Below, piece after piece: positions 1-12,066 of a stretch of 64,000 nt of DNA. The stretch comes from Wuchereria bancrofti. Lineage: Eukaryota; Nematoda; Chromadorea; Rhabditida; Onchocercidae. Made by a program: the position numbers and the translations under genes. The DNA lies in contig SSBO01000012.1 in the NCBI GenBank assembly GCA_005281725.1, positions 20,724,779-20,788,778 of the forward strand, given 5' to 3'. The number at the start of each line of letters is the position of its first letter. The first letter of the stretch is position 1. A model generated the notes under the pieces. That model was not told where the DNA came from. It was given only the letters and a program-made list of their open reading frames with translations, and made no database searches.

Positions 1-152
1 ACTTTCATCACAGATTTGCGATTCTGGAATTTTTTGTATTATCCTTGCAATATATGACTTTCTGCTGAATGTGGAAGACAAAGTCTAGGTATTTCTCTGG
101 TAGCAAATGTAAATTGAAAAATGCATTCTATTCCGATGTTTGTTATATTCAG

Positions 153-2017
153 TTCTCAGAATTGTTCCGACGGCAAATAGATCTAGATTATTATAATAGT
201 AATTCGGTGAGAGTTGACCAAACATTGGGTAGAAGAGAGACGGCACTAAAAACAGAAATTCGGGGTTGCCAACATTGCTTTCGACTTTCATATATTTGTA
301 CTTGTAAGAAATTATCGAATATATGAGCCAAAAATTAACAGTGAGGTTTGAGCGCGGAGCGGAACATTTTTGGCCTTTCAAATTTCAATCCTGACTAGAT
401 TTCCCATTTTTTGTGCTACGTATTGGTGGATTCTTTCATGGGTTCGTTTTTTGTAAATGCTTGGAGGCGACAATCCTAGAAGGTATTTTAAGTGTACAAA
501 TACTTGGGTGTTTTCCGAATCACAAATTATTGAGAAAAAAAACCATGTATGTCTTTAGGAATACATGCAGTCTATTTTGTATAGTTTGTTGTGTTTGCTT
601 GGGAGTGGATGGCAATTGTTGCAGCTTAAAATACTTTTTATGCAAAAACTGTTGCCACTTTAAAGCTTGAAATAGCTAGCAGCTAAGCGCGGTTCTCTTT
701 GTTCAGGACGTTATGACAATGTTCAACAATTGCTACACGTACAACCCTCCTGAGTACGGGGTTTATATGATGGCGAAGAACCTGGAACAGTACATTCTCA
801 GCAAACTCGCAGCGATGCCCCCGGAAGTAAGGCTTTTTAAATTATTCAGTACATCTGTTTTGCCAGCTTTCAGGATTTTGAGTCCATTTTTTCCAACTGC
901 TACAAATTCAACCAAAATGAGGACGATGTATCACTTATGTGCAAGAATGTCGAAAATTTGTACAGGGAAAAAATGAAACTACTGCCGCCTCAGGTATTTT
1001 TGAAACTTTCACACTGTGCGATACGTGCAGTATTCCACAGGTTTGTGAATGTTTTTTGTTTTCTTTTCTTTTTTTGGTGTTTTGTCTTTATTTGTATTGC
1101 CTTAATATCTATGAGCTCTTTATTTTAGGAAGTGGAAATACCGCGTCCAACAGCTAAGCGAGCTGCTGGCAAATCGAAGAAATCAACTGGTCGTATTGCA
1201 ATCGTTAAAGGAGGTGATTGTTTTCGTGCAGTTTTATGATTTGGTAATTTCAAATTATATTTTTGTTGTAGTTAATGGTTTGTAAATTTCAATTCCAGGA
1301 AGCCGCGAATCGTCTGTATCTGTACAGCGTGGAGCTGCCGACAGTTCATCTATTTTGGATGCTGCAGCAAATGGAGCTGTTCATGCTACTGCATCTGCTG
1401 TAGACGATGTTCATCCAACATCATCACAAGCGCCTGTTCAGCCTGTTCTTCCTTCAAAGGTTTTTTGCTTTCTTTGAAAATTTTCTTATCCTTCGTTTCG
1501 TAAAATTTTTGTTTTGATCTGAACGATGTCATCTGCAATTTCTCTTGACAATTTTTTGCAACTAGTAAGGGTATTTTAATGTTTATTTAGTAAAGATATT
1601 TTGACGTATATTAACTAATTTTAGGTTCAGAAAGGTGTCAAACGGAAAGCAGATACAACAACGTCATTTGGTGATGATGTCGTAAGTGCAAAAATTGCAA
1701 CTCGTCGAGAATCTGGCCGACCACCCAAAAAGCCAAATTACTTCATTGATTATAATCAGTTGAAGCCACGTTTTAAAGGAAAACAAACTGAACAGATGAA
1801 ATTTTGCCAGCGACTCGTCAACGAATTGTTTACGAAGGTAAGCACTAGTAAGCTGTGTTGTTGGAGACGCAAAGATATTTTCAAAGAGTTTTGTCTGCAG
1901 CTGTTGGAAAGCAGGGCGGAATATATTGCACAGCATTGATTCTGAGAATTCGAATTAAAGAAATAAGATATTTATAAATAATGCTGAGCGAATTCTAGTG
2001 GTGCATTTTTTAATGGC

Positions 2018-2060
<43 letters not shown>

Positions 2061-5000
2061 CGCTATTTGGACTGAGTTTTACATTTCTTTGTATATTCTT
2101 TCTTGAATAAAATTAGCGTGTATTTAGAAATGTAAGTCGTTTACTTGGCCATTTCTCGAGCCGGTGGATGTCGAGGGTTTGAAATTGGAAGATTACTATG
2201 ATATAGTGAAGAATCCAATGGATTTGGGAACGATTAGGTAATGGGCTGTCGATTTTCATTTAAAGTGTAACGTTGTTGGCTGCAAATGTTTATTTGCTAT
2301 TTCTTCTTTGGTGTAATTTTAAAATTATGTATGTGCAATATAACCGGTTGGGTATAAGTAGAATTTAAATGTTGAGTTTCTATATTACTATTTTGAGATT
2401 TTTTCTTATTAACCACTGTTCTGTAAGCAGTAGATCAATGCTTTATTTTTTGTTTCCTAAAATTCCTAGGTAAAGCGATAGGTTTAAGGAGGAAGTTGGA
2501 TGCTAAGCAGTATGCCACACCAGAAGAGCTGCGGGCTGATGTTATCTTGGTCTGCGAGAACTGCTACAAGTACAATCCCACATCAGATCCTATCCATCAG
2601 CACGGTCGAGCTCTTCAGGTTGCTTGAATTGAAATTTTCAGATTTCAAAAAATACCAAATTTTTCTTTTTTTTTTTCTTTTGTCGTTAAAATAGAGGATT
2701 TTCAGAAGTATTTCGAGGATAAATGGCGCCAAATGCCTGAGGAGCCATCCACAGTTGACGAGGGAACAACGACTGCGCAAGTGGTAGCAACAGCAATTTC
2801 TGCACCAGTAAGTCACGTCGTACCACCAGCAGCTCATGCGGTTACATCAGCTTCTGCAATAGTCAAGGATGAATCAGTGGTGTCTGGTCTTCCTCTTGTG
2901 CCACTGGATGTTTCCTCAGGTGTTATTGACAGTGATGAACATATTGATCTCATTTTACTTGCTTTGCAAACTGAAACTGCCAAATGTCAGGAAAAAATAT
3001 CTGAGCTTCAGCGTCATTCTCAGGAAATTTTGTCGTTGAGGTTTGCTTTTTATTTTCTTTGCGTCTCCATATTTTGTGTTAGGTCATGTAACGAAGATGA
3101 AAGAGAGTAGTTTAATTGGAAGTGTAAATATGCAAGTGTCAACGAATTTACTGTGTTGATTTTGATTCGTTGTAGGCTGAAACGAAGGGAGGCCCAAGCA
3201 AATCATCTACCCGTCCCAGTTCTTTCTGCGGCCACTGTAGGCACCCTTCAGTCTTTGGTTTCAACACAGTTTTCCTTCATTGCCAGTAGCCCAACTCCGA
3301 TGATGAAACCATCTACTGCATATCCAGCCAGCAGTGGTGCTACTCCTGTGTCACGTAAAAAACCGGGTCGTCCTGCCAGGACTTATCAACAACAAGCCTC
3401 TGGATTACCTACAGGACTGCGTACGAATAATGTTACCGCAGAGATATCACCGCAGGATCGAGAGTTGAAACATGAAGTGAATTCACCTTTGAGCAAAGCT
3501 GTCCATCAAAGGCAAGTCCAGAACTCAGTACATGCGTCTAGCCCAGGTGTACGTCCAGTGACAGCGGTTCCACCCCAGGGAACACCTCAGAAACCTTCGG
3601 AACAAAGTGTGCCAGCATCAGTAGCGCGGAAGCGTGGTCGTCAACCCGGTTCTAAAAACAAGCCAAAAACAGATGCGGCACAGCCAGGCACGACGGTATC
3701 AGACGCTCCACCGCGACAGTCTGGATCCAGAAGGGTGCGTGAAGATTATGACTTTGATTCGGAAGATGAACGCACTGCAGAGCCAATGAGTTATGACGAA
3801 AAGAGACAACTTTCTCTGGATATTAACAAGCTGCCTGGTGATAAGCTTAGCAGTGTAAGTTTCTTGTAAATTGTTTGTTTGAGATATTGGATTTGTGATT
3901 TCAATATACTCGAATTTTCTGGATCGGTATTCTACCATGCAGAAGTCTTTCATTTTTGGATTCTTGAAAAAGTTTGTGACAGTTCGGAGGTCATGTTTTG
4001 CTAGAGTTATAGTTTGTATAGAAATATTGTGCCATGATACGAATATATATCTATATTCCGGAAATATGAACTATTATTGAGTGTTCTGCAAGTTCAGATT
4101 TGTTGCTTTTTTTCAGGTTGTCAGTATTATTGAATCTAGAGAGCAACTTCCGGGTTTCAACCCTGAAGAAATTGAAATTGATTTCGAAACTCTTAAGGCT
4201 ACTACACTGCGCGAATTAGAAGCATTTGTTGCGGCGTGCTTGAAGAAAAAACCGAGGAAACCGTATAGTATGTTTCAGTTCTAAGTATTATATCTGTTGT
4301 AGATTTACAGTTAAGATTCCAATACTAATATTTTCACCATTGTAGCACCGAAATCGCAGAAAGAAGTTGAAATTAAGAAACGAGAACTGGAAGAAAAAAT
4401 CAAAGGCTTGGGTGGAGTGATTACTGCAACACCTGTGACTGTAGGTTGGTCGTTTCTGTTGGTTGGAATTTTACTCTAAGGTTCTGAAGAACATATATTT
4501 CAAGAGTTTGTTTCTCCCGTTTTTCACTAAGCAAAACATTTTAATTTTTATTCCAGCACAAAACGGTGCACGAACAGAACCGACAACAACGGGTAAAGGT
4601 GGTGAACCGTCGTCCTCAGAATCCTCTTCAAGTGAAGATGACTCATCATCGGATTCGTCATCCTCGGATTCCTCAGATAGTGAATCAGGTTAGAGTGTTA
4701 TTTGACAATGTGACCTGAGGTTTAAGACCCCATTTCAGCTTTTTTTTTTTCTCATTTTTGTTTGTCCCTCTTGTCTACTTGATCTTGTTTTACAAACTTA
4801 TTTCCTTTACTTACCTCAGTATTTTGTTGTAATTTAGCTGCTTAGTTCAGGCATTTTCATTTTTTGAACCATTATTCCAGAATGCGCCAGCATAGAACAA
4901 TAATAACTACCGATGTCAATTCTTTATTGTTGATTCCTATTATATATAATTTAAAGTTTGTTGTTTCTGATTAGAGGAGGTGCTCTTTTGATTTATTTAA

Positions 5001-8000
5001 ATGGCGAAAGCTTGGTTATCGAGAGTATGTGATGCTATTATTTATCCATGTAAGGTTGTGCCCGTAAGTGCAATATCTACAACAGGCAACACAGTCGCAT
5101 GCAAATCTCTCGCTATAAACGGTGGTTGACGCTTGTTAATAGGGGAAGTCAATGTCAGTTTCTTAAAAAATCAGTTTTAAAAGTCATTTTGTATAAGCTA
5201 AAGCGAGGCGAAATAATTAAGGACAAAAAATCACAGTTTTGTGATTCTCTATCGCTTTTCTCACACATCTCAATGATTTCCAGAGTGGAACGATTTGCTT
5301 TCATTATTTCCGGTAGGAAATGGCAGCTAATTTTTAAAAATTTTTCCAGACCATCCTTTTTTCCTGAATGTCTTTTTTTTCTCTTTTTTTTTCTTTTTTT
5401 TTGCACATCACTTGTTAGGACGATTATACTTAGTATATGGCGGGATAGTGTGCCTGTTTTGAAAAAAAGGAAATCATTGTTTGTGTTGACAACCTGAAGT
5501 GGAATTGCACTTCCGGAAAGGGTTTATTTGTTGTATCTGATATACCTTTTGAATTTAAAAAACAGGAAAACAAGTGAGAAATGAAACACTATCCAGAGAT
5601 TGTTATTTCACGTTTTCTTGTAGACAGTTGTTTCCTCTACTTTTTTCGTGATGTGCAAAAATTTTATCTTGGCTTTTTCGTTTCATCAAATTTTTTTTGT
5701 TGGCCTTTAATTTTTTCTAATCCTAGACGTGGTTCTAATTTTTGCTGAAAAGGAACGCAAAAGATGGCTCTCAATGTTTTTTTTGTTTCAGAATATGGCA
5801 AATAAAGGGTGTTTTCGTTTGTCTGGCGTAGCCCTATAATTTAGTAATCGAGTTTGGTTTTAATTGCGATGTTTCTTATTCCCATTGTCCTATTAATAAT
5901 TGGGATTTATCTATTATTTTTGATTCATGAAACGGCTAGAATTATTACCAGTTTCTCTTTCAAGGCTTATTGCTTTTAAGATTTTAGTGGTAACGCTGTG
6001 ATAGTGCATTTTTTCCTTTCTCGTTGTTTTCCTGAATTCAGCGTTATTTCTGTTTAAAATGCCAATAATTGATTGATTGGTAATATGATTCTCATTTCAC
6101 AGTACAGCGATCTTATCATTACTTGTTGATGATGAATTACTTACTACTTTTTGTTTTTTTATTGTGCATGGATTATTATTGTTTTGTCTAGCTGGATACC
6201 ATAGCATCATATTATTCATTCTTCAGCGATAAAAATAAGTCTTATTTATACTACTACTATGCAATATATGAAGAAAAAATAGGCGTCAATCACCAATCTT
6301 ATGAAAGCGAGAGTTTTGTATGTGAAGGTGAAATTAACTGGTCTTGATTCAGGGGATTTTGTTTGAGATGTATAATTTATTCATTATTGAGCCCTCTGCC
6401 ACAGCATAAAATAAGGCTCTCGGTTATTGTTTCAGAGACCACAGGTAATGCAAAAGCGGAACATCAGGGACAGCATGTTGGTGCTGAAAAGTCACAAGAT
6501 GTTGACCATTCAACGGAAAAGGTGAAATTCTGTCCCATATATGGTTTAATATCAGCGAAGTAGAAAAATTCAGGTTTTATGCGCGGTGGATTCGATTCTG
6601 AGTAGCTTTGATCAGCCATACGTTCTTTTGAACTGCTAGAAGTATGACTGAGGGGTATGCATTATTAAAAAATTTGTGATTTGAAATTAAAAAGTGGTTG
6701 TTTGAAGAAGGAAACGTCATCAACTGTACCATCTACAAACAGTCAGCAACAGCAACTTGGTTCTGTGTTTCAGCATCCTGCAAATCATTTTCAGATGGGG
6801 AATGTTAAAGGTAATTTCGGCTTATATGGATTTAGACATATAGAAAGGGTCGTGCATTGGACATTTGAAGGATGTTGGCTTTGTATTTGATAGATTCATT
6901 AATTCTTTCTTACGATTAGAAAATTTAAATTAGCACTAATATTTAGTAATTTCTCCATGAAGTTTTTAGCGGAGCGAATAATGATGCAACTCTTCTTTTT
7001 TTCTTTTCGTGAACTCCTAATCCTGTAGTGCTGCGAAGTTTTTTTGATGAGTAAAAAGTTAAACAAAAGAACAGGAAAGAAAATTATAACCTATATCAAC
7101 TACTTATAACGATTTCCGCTCTTCTCTCCACTTTGTGTTCAGAAGGAATTGTTCAAGCAAATTCAAAGACATATTCAGAAGTAGTCTGTGATTTCGTGAA
7201 TGATATTTGGTAATACTTGGTTTTCTCCAGTATCATACAAGAATATTCAATTGGTTTTGCAGAAGAGCAGAAGGATAGTGATAGCGGTGCTTTAACAGTA
7301 GCAGAAGACCAACTTGTTAATGTAAATTCGAGTAATGTATTATCCGTTGCCTCACAGCCACAGCAGGCGCAATCACAGATTTCCGGAGGGTCAATACTTG
7401 ATCAGTTATTACCGGCGAAGCAAAATGGTTGGTTAGAAACTATAAGTGATAAGTCATTGTGCAAAGCAATGTTCTGACACTTTAACGAATAAAACTAGTA
7501 GCTAGTAAGTTTGGTCAGGTGATTAGCATCAGACGGTTTGTATTTTTGTTTTCTGTGCTTCCATCATCAGTGGAGAAGCATCGCAGTGACTCTAATATGA
7601 TTTTGCTGTATAAGACATCATAATCTAACCAACTGTAGATCAACTCTCTTCTTTCCTTGAATCTTAGAGTTGTTTCAAAGCAAATATCGAATTAGTGAGC
7701 TGATGAGAATGTTTAGCAAATCTTATTTGTTCTGTACGAAGAAGTTTGGGAAGATATCCATTTGTAACACTGGTTTTTTTTAGAAATGGAGGACAAAGCT
7801 GGTGTAAAAAAATTGGCTGGGTGGGACACTTTGGCGAAGAAAAGCCAGAGTGGTAGTCTGAATATGCAAACGTCAACACAGTTTGAATTGTTTCGGAAGC
7901 ATGCCAGAGAAAAGGAAGAAAAGGTTGTCCTTGTGTTAATTGCAAGTAATATTCCAACATCTGGTCCTTGGAAGACTATTTTTGGTGATAGTGCCGATGA

Positions 8001-8774
8001 AAGTTGGTATGTTATGTTGTATCCATGATGTTAATGTTGGAAATTTATGTAGCATTGATTACGTGGTGTGAAATGGTACTTCTTTATAACGATTTCATTG
8101 TTTTAAATTAAAGCGTAAGCAGTTGAGAGTGGAGGAAGAACGAAGGCGCCGTTTGAAAGAACAGGAAGAGAGGGAGCGTGCTAAGGATCAGGCTGCAGCT
8201 GAAACTGCTGAGCTGGAGCAAAGAAGGCAGAATGAGCTTTTGCGTCAGAAAGAGCAGGTTAGATCTGCAACTTATTTTGTTGAATTTAGTGGTAGAAATA
8301 ATTTGTTGCGATTATTTTTAGTAAGTCGAGCTTTGCAAATGTTGCTAAAATGATAATATTACAAAGATTGTTAAGTTCTTTGAGAAAAGCTGATATAGCG
8401 AACTTGTGTGAAGTCATTGCACAATTTTTTTTATTGAATATCGTTTATCATCACCTCTGTCTTAAGTGTAATTTGTTTCTTGATTAGCATCTCAAATTAT
8501 CTCTTATCGGAATTTAGATTATTGATAGTCATTTTAAAATAATTTTATGGTGTTGCTCATAAAACTTTGAATTTCAATTCATCACTTTGTTTCCTAATGG
8601 AAATATATTGTAATTAAAAATCATATGCTAATCAGGAGCAAAAGCAAAAAATTGCAATTATTCTGCAGAAAAGTAACTGAATTGCAGGAAAGACGACGTC
8701 GTGAAGCGATGAGTACAGGTGGCGATGTCACGAGTCAGATGGATTTAATGCTCAATTTCGAAGCTAATTTCTAG
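153..8774 (+). CDS. bet-1: BET family double-bromodomain protein (BRD4-like), 5' end outside window
   Basis: Chromatin reader that binds acetylated histones and promotes transcription. Exons: 153-206, 707-826 or 874-993, 1129-1213, 1299-1459, 1625-1837, 2128-2237, 2489-2618, 2697-3040, 3176-3854, 4117-4267, 4346-4444, 4557-4688, 6436-6521, 6708-6810, 7263-7427, 7784-7923, 8114-8257, 8688-8774 (TAG). With one of the alternative exons the sum is 3003 nt, in frame. Visible in order: second half of bromodomain 1 (NCYTYN or NCYKFN), basic linker, bromodomain 2 ([32 protein letters not shown]), a Pro/Ala-rich stretch, AT-hook-like GRP and [13 protein letters not shown] motifs, the NET domain ([37 protein letters not shown]), an acidic Ser tract, a charged coiled coil, and a C-terminal tail ERRRREAM...[11 protein letters not shown] like the BRD4 P-TEFb-interaction motif. 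The start of bromodomain 1 lies to the left. The first exon shown could instead begin at 160. Confidence 0.93.
707..826 (+). other. alternative exon A of bromodomain 1
   Basis: Phase-0 exon of exactly 120 nt between a ttgttcag acceptor and a gtaagg donor. It encodes helix B, the BC loop and most of helix C of bromodomain 1. The pocket asparagine is codon 13 (743-745, within YTYN). The BC loop after it reads PPEYGV, so it lacks the two acidic residues that BRD4 BD1 has at this place. It joins in frame to 153-206 upstream and 1129-1213 downstream. Confidence 0.85.
874..993 (+). other. alternative exon B of bromodomain 1
   Basis: Second phase-0 exon, also exactly 120 nt, between a gctttcag acceptor and a gtattt donor, 47 nt after exon A. 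It encodes the same structural segment: [20 protein letters not shown], then KLLPPQ. The pocket asparagine is again codon 13 (910-912). By hand alignment 15 of 40 residues match exon A. Here the BC loop has the acidic pair (EDDV) as in BRD4 BD1. Same phase and length make the two interchangeable. Confidence 0.83.
2022..2060 (+). repeat. poly(T) tract
   Basis: Uninterrupted run of about 39 T in the BET intron between 1838 and 2127. A homopolymer of this length is unreliable in assemblies, so its true length is uncertain. Confidence 0.9.
4689..6435 (+). other. long BET intron
   Basis: The largest intron of the BET gene (1747 nt), between the acidic serine tract and the next exon. It begins gttaga and ends ttgtttcag. 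I read it for further in-phase exons and found none. It is T-rich, with no open stretch resembling BET proteins. Confidence 0.7.
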
Positions 8775-11700
8775 AAGCAGTTTTTTTTAAATGTATTTCT
8801 AGTGTTCACATTTCACTTTCAATGGTAATACTATGTATTTTACTGATATAATGTTTACTTGTTTATATCATAGAACCTTATCAGAATATTTGAAATTGAT
8901 GTTGGACTTGATGATAATGATGATGTGGGAAGGAAGGGAGCAGTTTTCTGCGGTCTTGTTGATTTCTTTGCCTTAAGTCATTTGGATAGATTAGTCTTTT
9001 CGTTTTCTTCCTTTAAATAATCTGAAAATGATGTTTGTAAATGTAAGAATTTCTGAAATCCAGAAAAGACACAGAAAACCATTGTTATTGAATCTTTGAC
9101 AATGAATCCCATAGTACATGGAATGGCTGTTTTTTTTATAGAGTTTTGAATTTGTGGAATGAAAATGTTTTGTAATTTGAATCTCATTTTGGTTGCAAGA
9201 GACATTCCATTCTGCACTTTTGGAATTATCAGCCATCGAATCATTGTTTTCGCGTGGTACATAAGTGGACGGACAATAGCTCTTTTTTTTGTACAGTGAT
9301 ATGTATAGTTTCAATTTGTTTAAGTTTAAGGATTTTTAGTTTTATTATTGCACACGCCCCTGACATTGTTTTAATGCTATACAGTAGTACCACCAGCAGA
9401 GGTTTATTTGTCTTCATTTGCAAGCACATGTGCATTGTTGCCGTCATGTGCTTATTTACCTTTTGTAGGGAGATGATCTGTTGATGCATTTCGACAGGAT
9501 GTTGTTTTTTTTCTAGTAGTTTATTTCGAGATAACTCGAACTGTGTATCGTTAGCCGCTTATTCCTGAAGATTGTTATTGGCTGAGAACTTTAGCAAATC
9601 ACTGTAATAATCATTCATAATGTGAGTTGACCGCTATTTTCCGGATTATCGTGCATTATATATGTATGGGTATTAAAAGACCAAACAGTTGATAAGAATA
9701 GTGAAACGGTTGCCGTCGTAAATCATCACGTTCTCTAAGAGAACATGAACGGAAGTAGGCAAAAGAAGCGAGTGATATCGGATCATTTGGTTATTTAATA
9801 TTCGAATAGATTTCATATTTTAGTGCGTAGTTTCCCGAGTATCTCATTAACGGTTAGCCATTCTGATTTTTCGGAAGATGGCTAAATTTTCTTGTTGCTG
9901 TTGTTAATATGAAATGGCATGCATCCATCTATTAACTGTATACCGTGTTTCGTTACAGATTTCTTTCTATAGGAAGATTTACTTTCAAATAATGTGGTGG
10001 TGGTATCTTTGGAAAACTGTTAAATGGACTTGTTTACATATATTTTATTAGATCTGTGAAATTGCAATTCTCAATTAAATAAGGAACAGAAAACAAATTC
10101 CTCTATGTAGGATGAAATAAAATAGCGCCAAATTTTTATTGAGCATAGCTTTCATGTTTTTATTTCCGTGAGAACGTGTTATTATTGGCAGTTATCATTT
10201 CATCACTCTCGTAAGTGGAACTGTCCACTGTTTTTGGCGTTTTGATCATAAATTATTCCATGTAATGTGAAGAATAACATTTCTGGATAATTTACTTGTT
10301 TGCTTGTTTTTTCTTTTTTTCTTTTCTCGAAAAGTTTCAAATGTTACGCGGTTCTCTGAATGTTTTCTTGAGTTATAACATGTTCTTTTATTTTTCCCTC
10401 TCTGTCATCTTTGTTTTTCCTATAGATTTTTGCTCACCATGTTCTTTTTCATTAAAAAAGGAAAATAATATTTCGTAGAAAGAAAATAATGTTAATGCTT
10501 ATCCTTTGCCTTACATATATTTTTTAAAAAAAGAAAATGAAGTAACGAATTATGCATGAGCCACAAATAATATCGACAAATGACAAAAAAAAAAAAAGCA
10601 GTTCAGCTATTAACTAAATCTACTTTCTAAATAACGGTTACAAATTACTTTATTTCAATATTCTAATACTAACAGCTAAAGTTCTCTCTCTGAATAGTGG
10701 GTGCTATCATTTGTGTTGTGAGGTATCAGTTTATGACATAGGTTGAGGACTGGAAAACTGAGAAGACATGTCCGTTAAATTCCTTATACATTCAAAAAGG
10801 TGAAGTCAAAAATGTTGAATGCAGATCGATGAACGAACGATAAAATTGAATTGCATGAACTGTAAACAGGTTTCAATGAAGAAATGACTTGTTTCTTGTT
10901 TGTGTTGGTCACAAAGCAATATATTTTTATGAAAGTGTTTCTTGATAAGTTAATCGCATCTTCTGATTTATATTATTCACTTCACTAATTAATAATTTAT
11001 TACCGCTTATAATTCCGGCCGAATAAGTAGAGGTATTTACATGATTTAAATTATTTCTCAGTTCATGTTATCAATGATATGATATTTTCTTTAGTCATAT
11101 TTGTTCATACTGAATTTGTATGATTGAAAAGGTATATTTAACTAAAACCATTAAGGCAAAAAACATTCGCTTGAGCTACTGGTTTCTGTTTTCCCTCTTT
11201 CCTCTTTATCTATCTTTCTCTCTCCCTCTCTCTCTATGTCTCCGGTTAGGCATTCTCTCATTTTGTCCCTTTTCTTTCAGTATCAAAAAAAAAAAAGTTC
11301 CTGCATTGTTGGAATCAATATGGACTCGGTTTATCTGGTTGACTGCCTAAATCGCTAGATAGATTGGTGTTTATTGAAATTTATTATTGTTATTGTTGTT
11401 GTTATTAGAATTCGTTCTCGTTATTGAACTCATTCATTTTCAATATTTATTATTTCCTGTTCAGCCCTTTGATGGCAAAGATAGCATATTAATGCTATCC
11501 TGAAACGGAACATATCAAAACAACGCCAGTAATGAATAAATGTAGGTTTTTTGATTTTTGTTTTTCTAAAAAAAATTTTGTAAATTTTATTAGTTTCGTA
11601 GATCCTAAAATATAGTTTGTTTTTAATTTTTTGTTGCAGTATTTAATGATTTCTCAGGTTTTGGATTTGCTGATAAGGTAGATTAGACCTGTGTAAGCCT

Positions 11701-12066
11701 ATGTTGACAATTTCTTATAATGCTAACGCGCAAATTATTCTATTAAGCAAGCTAACTTATGAGGGATATACTAAAATAAATGCTTTAAGGCCTTGCAATA
11801 TAGGTTATTTTTTGAGAGGCCTATAAAAACATATTGTACTATGGTTGTTACCCGGATTACTTTTGTCTTGATGTTGATGTTAGTAAAGTAAATTCAAGAT
11901 TCCGGAGAAAACTTATGAAATTAACTAAATTTTGAGGGAAACGGTTTTTGACAAGGAATTGCTCAAGTTTTGCTTTCATAATTTGGCCAGATTGGATATT
12001 GACAGTTCTTTTTTTCTTCTTGACATTGCTAGAGACATCCAAGAAAACACTTCGATCGTATTCCAG
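8775..12066. other. intergenic region between BET and NHX genes
   Basis: About 3.3 kb, AT-rich, holding the BET 3' UTR and the NHX 5' region. The short open frames are low-complexity (Phe/Ser/Leu-rich) and look accidental. A pyrimidine-rich stretch lies at about 11180-11280 and a TTATTG-type low-complexity stretch near 11380-11410. The first coding exon of the NHX gene may lie near the right end, but I could not fix it. Confidence 0.6.

Noticed and set aside
827..873. Tandem inclusion of both bromodomain exons as the normal form
   Set aside because: In frame, but it would insert a second helix B/BC loop/helix C segment into bromodomain 1, which would not fold; alternative use is more likely, pending RNA data.
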